From contig WSUB01000034.1 in assembly GCA_019633425.1 (NCBI GenBank), positions 62,001 through 126,000 on the forward strand: a DNA stretch of 64,000 nt, read 5' to 3'. Position numbers and translations under genes: made by a program. A model generated the notes under the pieces. That model was not told where the DNA came from and did not search any database. It saw only the letters and a program-made list of their open reading frames with translations. This document shows, piece by piece, positions 24,651 through 34,534 of the stretch. The stretch is from Tulasnella sp. 424 (Eukaryota > Basidiomycota > Agaricomycetes > Cantharellales > Tulasnellaceae). How positions within the stretch are numbered: position 1 is the first letter of the stretch; each line of letters starts with the position of its first letter.

Positions 24651-25522
24651 GAGGACTCACGGTTGAGTGAGTCCTTCGGCTCGCGGCCCAAAGGGGGATG
24701 CGTGGGACCACTCAACACGGTCACCTCTCACCACCATCCCCTCTCTGCCCTCTCCGCTAGAGTGACTTCTTTCATCGCATCCCACACGGAGATGGGTATC
24801 TGGGACCCTCTGGGACCTGCTGGTGCCTGTCTACAGGCCCAAAAGGTGGTGGTTCGACTCTGTTCGAAATTTTTCGGCACAAGGGGCTTTGATCCCCCTG
24901 GCTCTTTTTTGAGCACACTTTGAGACCTTAGCCTCAAGATTTGTTTAGAGATCATGTCTATGATCCTTTTCCTTTAGTTTTATGAGCCGTTGATAGCTCT
25001 TTGGATGCAGGGGGAATCCTGCTATTGTTGGGGCCGTGTTTGCTCCAGGCTGTGATCGCCCACCAAGTTCCCCCCCCCTTGGTAACCATAGGTTTATGCC
25101 TTGGTTAACCTTATGATGTTTTATATTGTGGCCAGCCAGTATGGGGCCTCATAGCTCAGCTGGTAGAACACCGCTGGCTTCTGCTCGTTTGGTGCGTGTC
25201 GCGAAGGCGGCACCGGTTATTTGTATGGGTCGCAGATCACCCTTTGGAGTTTGGATAGCGGCGCAGTTTTGGGGTGCCTTTGGCCTCCTCCTGCCAGCTG
25301 CCAGGTACTCGACCAAATGCGTGCGCCTCAACGCAGTTTTGGGGTGCTTTTGGTCGAGTACCCCCTGGGGCCGCAGTCGGTTGTCACCCCTGTGGTGGCC
25401 GGCTTACCCAAACTGGAGTCAAAGGGAAGGTGTCGGTTGAAGACACAGCGAGTATATAATGATAAGGTACCATATCTACTGTCCATGTATGTATATAGCA
25501 GACCCAGCGGGAGGGAGCGAGC
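24651..25522. mobile_element. Unclassified insertion of about 870 bp
   Basis: Defined by comparison with blocks B and D, where the flanking NACHT-coding sequence is continuous. It has no convincing long ORF. It contains a 17-bp near-identical direct repeat (25261-25277 and 25331-25347) and a perfect 14-bp inverted repeat (25304-25317 with 25349-25362). A stretch at 25149-25165 resembles a tRNA A box, but no matching B box follows at normal spacing. A SINE, a solo LTR of another family, or a piece of a larger element are all possible. Confidence 0.5.
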
Positions 25523-25670
25523 CGCTCCAATATCTCCATCCTGGTTCCCGGCAGGCAAATCGTGTCCTCAACTGCATTTCCCTGTGCCCCATAATTTCCA
25601 TCTCCTAGACGACGAAGTAACCGATGATTGCGCTCTTGAATCTCGGGGTTTTCTGAAAACAGAAGCGTGT

Positions 25671-26167
25671 TGTGATGACCCCGTCTTCACATCTTATCTT
25701 ATCTCCATCCATTAACATAGTATCTTATCATCCTCCACTCATTAGCTTACGCGTCGCCTCCACCGTCTCAGTCAGCGCCTCATGTCGTTACACATTCGTT
25801 AGTCATAACCTCCACTTTCGCTACTATAATAGTACGACGGAATGAGGAGGAGTTGTTCCTCATTCCGCCTCTTGTCAACTCTTCTAGTATCAACATCTCT
25901 CTTACCTCTTGACTCTTGNNNNNNNNNNNNNNNNNNNNNNNNNNNNNNNNNNNNNNNNNNNNNNNNNNNNNNNNNNNNNNNNNNNNNNNNNNNNNNNNNN
26001 NNNNNNNNNNNNNNNNGAATGAGGAGGAGTTGTTCCTCATTCCGCCTCTTGTCAACTCTTCTAGTATCAACATCTCTCTTACCTCTTGACTCTTGATCAT
26101 CGTCCTTGAATATCCTCGACATTAAGCGCCTCGCCTGACTCCTTGCACCTCGGCCTCGACTCTGACA
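25671..26167 (+). repeat. 5' LTR (contains assembly gap)
   Basis: Apparent length is 497 bp; about 320 bp after removing the 98 Ns and one of the two 79-bp flanks. A TATAATAG box lies at about 25826-25833. A GAATGAGGA / TCCTCATTC hairpin follows it, close to the expected transcript start. Confidence 0.85.
25919..26016. other. Assembly gap (98 N) with duplicated 79-bp flanks
   Basis: The 79 bases at 25840-25918 are repeated exactly at 26017-26095. The undisturbed 3' LTR has this stretch once, which proves that the duplication is an assembly artefact. Confidence 0.93.
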
Positions 26168-26169
26168 TT

Positions 26170-26178
26170 AGGCGGAAT
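26170..26178 (+). promoter_or_regulatory. Candidate primer-binding site, possibly self-primed
   Basis: AGGCGGAAT starts two bases after the 5' LTR. It is complementary to ATTCCGCCT in the LTR (26039-26047), close to the likely 5' end of the transcript. I see no tRNA 3'-end complement here. Fungal Tf1/sushi chromoviruses are known to prime from their own RNA 5' end; that this element does so is inference. Confidence 0.45.
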
Positions 26179-26206
26179 CTCCTTAACAGGCGACTCGCTT
26201 TTTTGT

Positions 26207-26764
26207 ATGCCCAAATACCAAGCAGAACTCATCGATTACGAAGAAGCCTTCCCAGAAATCCAAGAAACCCATACTCCCCGACAAATCCAGAAGATCAAGC
26301 GAGCAGGAACCCTCGCTAGAATCGACACTCTCATCCAGACTGCTCAACAAGCCAACGTTCAGTTCACCATCGACATCTCGACTCGATTTTGTTTTGAAAT
26401 AGAAAAACTCGTTGCTATCCTCGAAATCGCAACAATCGACCAAGAAAGGAAACTTCTCATAATTCCCTATCAACCCACCGAATTCCAACTCCGCCACATC
26501 TACCAAATCCTTCCTGTCGATATCTTTGTAATTGCACGACCATGGAAAGGACAGGACAACCGCCGCAAGACACAGGAGCAGGTATCCAAGAACCCTTGCC
26601 GCAACCATCTGTACCTCAACAGCAACCAACTGGGTCTCAGCAGCAACCATCGACACTGTTCCAGCAGCCCGTACCCCGATTCCCGTTCAGCACGGACTTT
26701 AGCCAGATCCGAAACTCAAGACCGGCGTCGGTCGAAACGGTTGCAAGGGAAATACAAGGAATAA
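26207..26764 (+). CDS. Short ORF upstream of gag, 185 aa, function unknown
   Basis: Opens at an ATG just after the LTR and overlaps the start of gag by 223 nt in another frame. The N-terminal two thirds look protein-like (charged, helical, MPKYQAELIDYEEAF start). The part after about residue 115 is a frame shadow of gag. It could be the true N-terminus of Gag separated by a frameshift, or an independent leader protein. No domain recognised. Confidence 0.45.
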   Translation: MPKYQAELIDYEEAFPEIQETHTPRQIQKIKRAGTLARIDTLIQTAQQANVQFTIDISTRFCFEIEKLVAILEIATIDQERKLLIIPYQPTEFQLRHIYQILPVDIFVIARPWKGQDNRRKTQEQVSKNPCRNHLYLNSNQLGLSSNHRHCSSSPYPDSRSARTLARSETQDRRRSKRLQGKYKE

Positions 26765-27879
26765 GTCTTCTCTCGCCCAAGACACCTCCACAACGACCAC
26801 CACGACGAGCAAAAATGCCAGATCTAAACGACCCGGACATCCAAGTGGCGATGAAAGCATTCGAAGCAATGGGGGTAACCGGCAAAAGGACAAAGATCAA
26901 GGTCAGAGAACCAGAGACGTACGACGGAAGGAAGAGAGGATTGCAGGCAGACCAATTCATCGAATCATGCAAGCTTTACTTCCTGGTCAAGAACGACGAG
27001 TTCAAAGACGAAAGGATGAAGATCATATTCGCCATATCATACCTTACCGACACGGCCAAGACCTGGGCTAGCCCCATCCTATGCAACATCCTAGGAAAGC
27101 AGAAGAAAAGAGAAGCCAGGAAATGGAACGCGTTTGAAGAAGAATTCGTCAAAGCTTTCGGGGATCTGGATAAAGAAGCAGCCGCCATCAGAGAGTTGGA
27201 AACGCTAATCGCGAAAGGGCAGAAAGGACTGGCCACCCACTACGCCTCCGACTTCAGAAGAATCACGATGGAGATTGATTGGGACGAAGGGACCTTCATA
27301 CACTACTACCGAAGAGGGCTCAAGGATGAAGTAAAAGACGTGTTGGTATATCACCCGAAACCCAACAGCCTCGAAACCCTCATCAACTTGAGCATTCGAC
27401 TGGACGAAAGGATTTGGGAACGAAAACAAGAACGCAACAACGATCACCCGTCATGCCCAATCCAACAACCTCAAAGGCAGTCCAACAACCCATTCATATC
27501 GCAACCACCACAGTCGCAGCCACAGCAACCTGCTCCACCTATTGCACCACATCCTATTGCCCCCAACGCCTTCTCTCACGTCGCTCCTGTCCCAATCCAC
27601 ATCAACGCTAACAAACGAGGACCGGTCTCTGTGGAAGAAAAGGCGAAACGACGAGTGGAAGGACAATGCTACTACTGCGGATTAGCTGGTCATAGAGCAA
27701 GCGATCACGGACTTCCTCCCAGGCCACGCCAAGGAGTCATTGATACCACCATAGCAGCAACCATGGTTCCTAGCCTGGCGAATCCCTTACCAAATCCCAA
27801 CCACTCCACTAGCCCTCGATTCCAGTCCAATAATCCATTCAGTCCCCTCGCGCAACCGGGTTTTCTCCCAAGCACGTGA
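26542..27879 (+). CDS. gag: Gypsy Gag polyprotein (445 aa)
   Basis: Contains a retrotransposon Gag capsid-like region (residues about 110-290, with an ETYDGRK start and the FxEEFxKAFGD pattern). A Pro/Gln-rich spacer follows. Near residue 373 there is a zinc knuckle of unusual form, C-x2-C-x4-H-x4-H instead of CCHC. Gag packages the element RNA. The stop TGA shares its A with the pol ATG (TGATG, 27877-27881), the arrangement used for termination-reinitiation. Confidence 0.85.
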   Translation: MERTGQPPQDTGAGIQEPLPQPSVPQQQPTGSQQQPSTLFQQPVPRFPFSTDFSQIRNSRPASVETVAREIQGISLLSPKTPPQRPPRRAKMPDLNDPDIQVAMKAFEAMGVTGKRTKIKVREPETYDGRKRGLQADQFIESCKLYFLVKNDEFKDERMKIIFAISYLTDTAKTWASPILCNILGKQKKREARKWNAFEEEFVKAFGDLDKEAAAIRELETLIAKGQKGLATHYASDFRRITMEIDWDEGTFIHYYRRGLKDEVKDVLVYHPKPNSLETLINLSIRLDERIWERKQERNNDHPSCPIQQPQRQSNNPFISQPPQSQPQQPAPPIAPHPIAPNAFSHVAPVPIHINANKRGPVSVEEKAKRRVEGQCYYCGLAGHRASDHGLPPRPRQGVIDTTIAATMVPSLANPLPNPNHSTSPRFQSNNPFSPLAQPGFLPST

Positions 27880-30800
27880 TGACTGTGCCATCCCGTGCTT
27901 CCGTTCTTCCTTCACTTCTAGGTAGCAATCATGTGATTAATATGAATTATGAAAATCGTATGAACATGCACCCCACGTCACACCTAATTGTACCTGCAAA
28001 GTTAACGAACGAACAAGTCACAGCATTCCCAACTGCCATGATCGACTCCGGAGCCACTTCCGAGTTTATTAGTCAACAATTCATCGAAGAAAATCACATC
28101 CCGACGAGACCCAAAGAATTCCCGCTCAGACCAGTTGCCATTGACGGACATCCACTAGGAACCATAAATCGCGAAGTACAAGGAGAGTTGCAAATCGGGT
28201 CACACAAGGAAGAAGTCACCCTCGATGTAGCCAACATCGGTAAACACCCAATAATCCTAGGAGCTCCTTGGTTATACCGACACAACCCACAAATCGACTG
28301 GAGGACGAGACGGATCACGTTCGACGACGTATACTGCTCTGAAAGATGCCTGGAAATGCCGAGTGATGTATTCGGAAAGGCAAACGGACAGCCTGACCGG
28401 AAACCTATCGACCCCATCGTTGCCGGAACAAGCATATCAGCAAAGATTGCATCCGAACACGCGCCAGAAGAACTCCCAATTGAACAAGCAGTACCCGAGG
28501 AACTCCACGAATTCCTAGATGTATTTAAAGAAGTCAAGGACGACCACGCAGTGCCACCACATCGACCATTCGACTGCAAAATCGAACTTAAACCGGGAGC
28601 GGAATTGCCAAAACCATCGGGGCTATATCAAGGATCGGCCGAAGATAACGAGGATATGAAGAAATGGGTAACAGAGATGACACAAAAGGGATTTATTAAA
28701 CCCTCCAACTCTCCACTCGCTGCAGCATGCTTCTTTGTCGGGAAGAAGGACGGAAAGAAGAGATTGGTGATCGACTATCGGAAGTTGAACGAAATCACCA
28801 TTCCGGACCGCTATCTGATTCCCCTCGCGACCGAATTAATCGAACGACTAGCAGGGAAAGAATGGTTCACGAATCTTGACCTGCGGTCTGGCTACCATCT
28901 AATCCGTATCGCCAAAGGAGACGAATGGAAAACGGCCTTCAGAACAAGGTTCGGCCTGTTCGAATGGATGGTCATGCCTTTCGGTCTTTGCAACGCTCCA
29001 GCAGTATTCCAATGATTCATAAACCACATCCTCCACGACCTCTTAGACTCATCCGTTCTCAACTACCTTGACGACACTATGCCGGCAACCAAGACCAGGG
29101 AGGAAAATGTCTCAATCACCAAGGAAGTGTTGAAACGGTTCAGGGAAAACAACCTGCGTTGCAACGCCAAGAAGTGCAAATTCTTCGTGAAAGAAACGGA
29201 GTACCTGGGATTATGGGTCAACAAGGAAGGAGTATCCATGGACAAATATAAGGTTGAAGCAATCAAGGAATGGCCGGCACCAACCAATGTCAAAGAAATC
29301 CAAACGTTCCTAGGTTTTGCCAACTTCTACCGACGGTTCATCCACGACTTTTCCAGTATCGCCACCCCGATCACCGCACTCCTAAGGAAAGACGCCAAAT
29401 GGAACTGGACTAAGGAATGCAACGAAGCATTTGAGGCTCTAAAAGAACGATTCACGACGGCACCAGTGTTACGACATCACGACCCGAATAAACCGTCCAC
29501 GTTGGAAACGGACGCCTCGGGATATGCTTACGGAGCAATACTGTCGCAAAAGGCCGAAGATGGCAAACTACACCTGAACACATTTATGTCCAAATCATTC
29601 ACACCGGCCGAAGCAAATTACGACGTTTACGACAAAGAGATGCTAGCAATAGTACGAGCACTCAAATACTGGCAGCATTACCTTAAGGGGGCCAAGCATA
29701 AAACCAGAATCAAAACCAATCATAGGAATCTCCAATGGTTCATGAAGTCGCAAACGCTCAATGCTCGACAACATCGATGGCTTCAAGAACTGGCCGACTA
29801 CGATTTTGAAATAGAATATCGACCAGGGGCCAAGTCGGGCAAACCAGACGCATTATCTCGTCGTCCGGATCATCGTCCTGAAGAGGGGGCAGAAGAAACG
29901 CCCCTGACGTTCCTACCACCATCAAGATTCGTAGAAGTTAATGCAAATGAAGACGAAGCGAACATACGATTGGAGACCGACGAGCAGATAGTACGAACGA
30001 TCGAGTCAAAACTGGAAGAAGACCCAGCCATCAAAGCAGTACTGGCATACCTGAATGCCGATCCGGACTCCGCTCCAGCAAACGTACGAAAAGACATGGT
30101 AGGATGGTCGAAGAAAGAAGGACTACTGCGGTACAAAGAAAGAATCTATGTCCCTAACGACGAAGACGTCAAAAGATCCCTACTGCAATTGTACCACGAC
30201 GCCATCATGGCAGGACACCCAGGACAAGCCAAGACGTTGGAATTACTGTCAAGAGGATACTTCTGGCCATCAATGAAAGCCTACGTCAACCGATATGTCG
30301 AAGCCTGCGATACATGTCAACGGAACAAGCCACACTACTCGAAGCCCACTGGTCTGTTGAAACCGTTACCAATTCCCAAAGGACCTTGGCAAGATGTGTC
30401 GTACGATTTCATCACCAAGCTCCCGACAACCAAGAACGGCAACGACACAATACTAGCAGTAGTGGATCGACTATCGAAGGAAGCTCATTTTGTCGCCACG
30501 AAAGAATCGGGACTCGACGCACAAAAGACGTCCGAATTGTTCATCGCGAACATCTGGAAGTACCATGGCCTGCCCGTTCGAACCGTCTCCGATAGAGGCC
30601 CACAGTTCAATGCTCCATTCCTTAGGGCACTGTACAACGGACTTGGTATCAAGCCAACCTTCTCCACGGCATATCATCCCCAGACCGACGGACAGACAGA
30701 AAGAATCAATCAGAACGTTGAAGGCTTCCTACGAATTTATTGCAATCATCGTCAAGACGACTGGGATGAACTGTTACCTTTCGCGGAGTTCTCATACAAC

Positions 30801-31490
30801 AACACAACGCATTCATCTACCGGTGAAACACCGTTCATGGTGGCGAGAGGGTACAATCCAATGTTTACCAACATGCCGTCAGGAGCACAAGCGAACCCAT
30901 CTGCCAAGGAAAGACTCGAGCGAATTCACACGGTGCAAGAAGAAGTGCGAGCGGCAATGAAACTAGCGCAGGAGAAGCAAAAGGAATTCTACGATCGACA
31001 TCGGCAACAAGAGCCCGACTACGTCATAGGGGACAAAGTATGGTTGGAAGCAAAGAACATCAGTACGGATCGGCCCTCGGCTAAGTTAGCGGCAAAGAGA
31101 TTAGGGCCGTTTGTTATTGAGTCCAAAATTTCGACGCACGCCTACAAACTCACATTGCCACCCACAATGAAGATCCACCCTGTGTTCCATGTCAACCTCC
31201 TCATGCCATACATCACCGACACCATCCCAGGACGAGCGCAAGTTCCACCCCCACCAGTAGTGGTTGATGAACAAGAGGAATGGGAAGTAGAGAAAATTCT
31301 GAACTCTCGACTGCATTATCGGCGACTGCAGTACCTCATCAAGTGGAAAGGATTCAACGACGAAAACAACACCTGGGAGAACGCGGAAAACCTTGAGCAC
31401 GCACCCAACCTGATCCACGAGTTCCATCAACAATTCCCCAACGCACCTACCACTCAACCTCAACGCCAATCGTCTCGGCTTCGCCCTTAG
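27879..31490 (+). pseudogene. pol: Gypsy Pol polyprotein, interrupted by one stop
   Basis: One frame throughout except TGA at 29013-29015 inside reverse transcriptase, at a position where related elements usually code Arg (CGA to TGA fits a C-to-T change). Order: aspartic protease with DSGAT, reverse transcriptase with YLDD, RNase H with TDASG and a degenerate TNH where TDH is usual (AAT at 29718-29720), integrase with an HHCC zinc finger (GHPGQAKT ... CDTCQ) and DDE residues (DRLSKEA, SDRGPQF, TERINQN), then a C-terminal chromodomain (EVEKILNSR, YLIKWKGF, TWENAENL). Chromodomains steer integration to heterochromatin. The stop and the RNase H change suggest the copy is dead in cis. Confidence 0.88.
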
Positions 31491-31500
31491 GAGGGGCAAC
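31484..31500 (+). promoter_or_regulatory. Candidate polypurine tract
   Basis: Purine-rich TAGGAGGGGCAAC lies directly before the 3' LTR, where plus-strand DNA synthesis is primed in LTR elements. Confidence 0.6.
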
Positions 31501-31867
31501 TGTGATGACCCCGTCTTCACATCTTATCTTATCTCCATCCATTAGCATAGTATCTTATCATCCTCCACTCATTAGCTTACGCGTCGCCTCCACCGTCTCA
31601 GTCAGCGCCTCATGTTACATCGCTTACGCGTCGCCTCCACCGTCTCAGTCAGCGCCTCATGTCGTTACACATTCGTTAGTCATAACCTCCACTTTTGCTA
31701 CTATAATAGTACGACAGAATGAGGAGGAGTTGTTCCTCATTCCGCCTCTTGTCAACTCTTCTAGTATCAACATCTCTCTTACCTCTTGACTCTTGATCAT
31801 CGTCCTTGAATATCCTCGACATTAAGTGCCTCGCCTGACTCCTTGCACCTCGGCCTCGACTCTGACA
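31501..31867 (+). repeat. 3' LTR
   Basis: 367 bp. It differs from the gap-corrected 5' LTR by about four substitutions and by a 47-bp tandem duplication near 31575-31660 that repeats a CTTACGCGTCGCCTCCACCG-type segment. Confidence 0.9.
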
Positions 31868-32338
31868 CGTGTCAGCTAATCCGAGGCTCCGAAATTGGAG
31901 GTTACGTTGCTTACCAAATTCAGCCACAAGTCCAGTAGTGTCCAGAGTGACGAGGAGCTAATATCACCGCATGTCAGCCAAAGTGATTAGCGACGTTGAT
32001 CCATGACGAACTTGGATTTCCTCTAATACTTTCAGGGCCGTTCCTTGGCACCATTCTGGACTTGCATGGTCGGACGACCAAACCTCATTCCGGACGAGGT
32101 TGGAGGAATAGCGCTCCTTGATCTTCCATTGTGCAACTTCAAGCTCCCTAAAAGGGTGTTAGAGTGACGCCATTGAACCGCTGCCGAAGCAAACCCCACA
32201 TACCTTTGCATCTCAGTAACACGGGCACATATCTTGCTGACTCGACGCTGAGTCGATTGTTCCTCTAAATCTTGAAGAATATTGCCTAACCTACAAGGGT
32301 TGAAATCCAGGCCAGCTGACGAATTTTCGCTTTTGTTC

Positions 32339-33558
32339 AGGCCCCGAGAGTGCTGCAGTAATACAAGGTAAGCAACCGCACTTTGACGTGATGTTGCGGA
32401 TGGGTGTCGAGCGGGTTCTCGTGGGCAGTGAACGCTCCCCGGGAACCCCTACCGGCAGCCGTTCCCGCGGTATGTGACAAGTAAGAGAGGAATTAAGATG
32501 CAGATGACTCTCGGTTTCTACTGGGGGAAATATAGTCCATCTATGTGGGTGCTGGCGTGCAAGGTTATCTGAATCTCCTGCCAGGAAATGGTGCCAGCGC
32601 TTTTTCCTCGTCGCCGGTAGATACCACCGGTGTGCTCTCTCGTGTTAACTGCCAAGCAAAAGAACAATTAAGCTAAAAAGATGACTCTTAATTGTACAAT
32701 GGGAGAAATATGTTCCGTCCATGTGAGTGCTTGCCTACAGGGTTATCTGAATCTTCTGCCGGGAAATGGTGCCGGCACGTTTTCCCTCTCGCCGGTAAAT
32801 ACCACCGGTGTTCTCTCTTGTGATGAGACCTCTGACTCGTCAGTCTCTACGCTTGACTTGTATCTGAGTACAGTGGTTGGCTTCCTCCGAGCATGATCGC
32901 TTGTGCCACGAGGGGCAAATGCGGCGGTAAATTTGCCCATGTGCCCATTATCGCCTATTCACCAGTCCGAGAGCAGCACACAAAGACTTATTCGACACTT
33001 ATTTTCGATTTGTCTTCAGTTTGGGAAGTTTAAACTATCCTGATGAGGCATGCACTGCTGGCCGACTGGCCGGGAGATCCTTCCGGATCGACTGCCCAGG
33101 GCGGGGTGGGCGCCTCCTATTGTCACCTGGTGAGCTCAGACATTTGTCGTGATCAGGAGGTTCTAATTCGCATTCCTAAGTCAATAGCTCTGTCAGCCGA
33201 CCGCGAAAATCATCCGTGACATTCTACCGGCTCTCTGAGTTGTGTCAGCTCCCTGTAGACAACAGAGGCTTGATTGGGGCAATGGGTTCAAACATTTTGC
33301 TATAGCTGCGGCACTCCAGAAACGGCTGCCTCTGAGGACATCAGGTCCGGTGTCCCGGGCCCTAGCCCTACAAGTCCACTCCTGTTGGTCAGTATTGCCC
33401 TTGCCCGCACCGCCGGTGAAATTGGTGATGACTTGTCTTCCAAAGGCCCGACTGGCTCATTCTCACGGGCAATGGCCGGGAAAGCCAAGGTCATTCTGTC
33501 CCGTATAGTAACCGGCCATCCGGTCACCTTCGCCGGGAGGGGGTTCGTTCTACTGGCT
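32339..33558. other. Unassigned segment between blocks A and B, with diverged tandem repeat
   Basis: No homology to the lipin or NLR units. Two diverged copies of about 140 bp lie at about 32499-32640 and 32682-32822, sharing GGTTATCTGAATCT and GGAAATGGTGCC and ending in ACCACCGGTG. It replaces the kinase end of the block A NLR and the first seven exons of the block B lipin, so it is either an inserted element or a rearrangement joint. No recognisable protein domain. Confidence 0.45.
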
Positions 33559-34137
33559 TCGTACATCCACATGACCGACCTGATGGACCAAATGTTCCCT
33601 TCTGTACACAAGAAGTGGGCCACAGAGTTCGAGGACTTCAATTATTGGCAAGACCGTTGCCCGAGGGCCGACGTCGACTTGCCTGATTTGGATCCTCCTT
33701 CGTCGCCGGCACTTAGGGCCGTTTCCGACACGTCCGTTACAAGCCGCCTCAGCCGGTTACATAACTTTAGTCTACGATCTTCAAGCTTGAATCCTGCTGC
33801 GGCTGCGGCTGCGAATTCCGTTGTGCGTGATGGCAGAAAGGAAGTCTGTCCAAGTCCGTTGGTCCGGTCAGTGGTGCCTGACAATTGGAGTACCACGTTG
33901 GCGGATTCGGCGTCAGAGAGCGAGGAGGACCATCAACACGCGAGGAGAAAATTGAGTTTTGATAGTATGCGGGGGTCCCTAACGGGCTGGGAGTACGGAG
34001 GAAGTGAAGGAGAGGAAGACGATGAGAAGGATGAGGACGAGGGTGATGACGATGGGGATGACGATGAACATGGCGGGGTTGAGCAAGTGCTGGACGGCAA
34101 TACATTGGAGGAGATGGCCAGTGTACCGTTTACCTGA
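33472..34137 (+). pseudogene. Lipin last-exon fragment fused to unrelated 5' sequence
   Basis: From about 33559 to the stop at 34135-34137 this matches lipin exon 8 (YIHMTDLMDQMFP..., Ser-rich and acidic tail). Upstream of the old splice acceptor the sequence is unrelated, yet the frame stays open back to an ATG at 33472, giving a 221-codon chimeric ORF. The LNS2 catalytic core is absent, so it cannot be a phosphatase. It may be a simple remnant or a transcribed chimera. Confidence 0.7.
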
Positions 34138-34534
34138 AGGACCTTTTTCTCTCGGTTCTGGTGTAGAGGGGTTATTTGCCTTGTCAGTGCAATCACTCCG
34201 TTTTGTAAATTGCGTTTCGTTTCCTCGCGTTTTTTAATCTTCGGTACTAGCATAGTACTTGCGCGCATCCATGTATTTTATATCATATAATCATGCACAT
34301 CTGACGAACGAGCCCTATTTACAGTGTCGTGTACAGACCACAGGTCAAACAAATAGGTTGTAGGCTAGGAGAAAACAAATACCCTGGGACAATGCGATGA
34401 CATCGAGGTGAGGACCAGTCCGCAAATTCATGCGTGCCAGGTATAGCGTTGTCTGCCGAAGGCACGTGTGGGACCGGTGGTCCGTCAACAGTCCCCAACT
34501 CGGGCTAGAACGCGCCTGATATGTGACGTACCCA

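Larger units (their letters stand above)
25671..31867 (+). mobile_element. Full-length Ty3/gypsy chromovirus-type LTR retrotransposon
   Basis: Both LTRs begin TGTGATGACCCC and end CTCTGACA. A 5-bp target duplication CGTGT flanks the element (25666-25670 and 31868-31872). Internal order is a short upstream ORF, gag, then pol with protease, reverse transcriptase, RNase H, integrase and a C-terminal chromodomain. The LTRs differ by only a few substitutions plus a 47-bp tandem duplication in the 3' copy, so insertion is young. It lies in an intron of the block A kinase-NLR pseudogene, in opposite orientation. It is probably not autonomous because of a stop in reverse transcriptase. Confidence 0.92.
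21174..32338 (-). pseudogene. Kinase-NACHT-WD40 family gene, block A, truncated and riddled with insertions
   Basis: Minus-strand relative of the intact genes at 34535-40372 and 53883-59729. Surviving pieces: C-terminal and WD40 part 21174-22372, NACHT part 22697-24106, 24566-24650, 25525-25670, and the N-terminal helical-linker exons 31873-32338. The kinase part is missing; homology stops near 32338. Lesions: a stop (CGA to TGA) at 21905-21907, a short deletion with frameshift near 23755-23770, and four insertions (solo LTR 22373-22691, MITE 24107-24557, unclassified element about 24651-25522, gypsy element 25671-31867). Only five WD40 repeats remain, three of them nearly identical 120-bp units (about 21500-21860). 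The intact relatives have twelve. Confidence 0.85.

Noticed and set aside
25142..25235. Possible tRNA gene (TAGCTCAGCTGGTAGAAC A-box-like motif)
   Set aside because: No B box at proper spacing and no cloverleaf that closes. Kept only as a tRNA-like motif inside an insertion.
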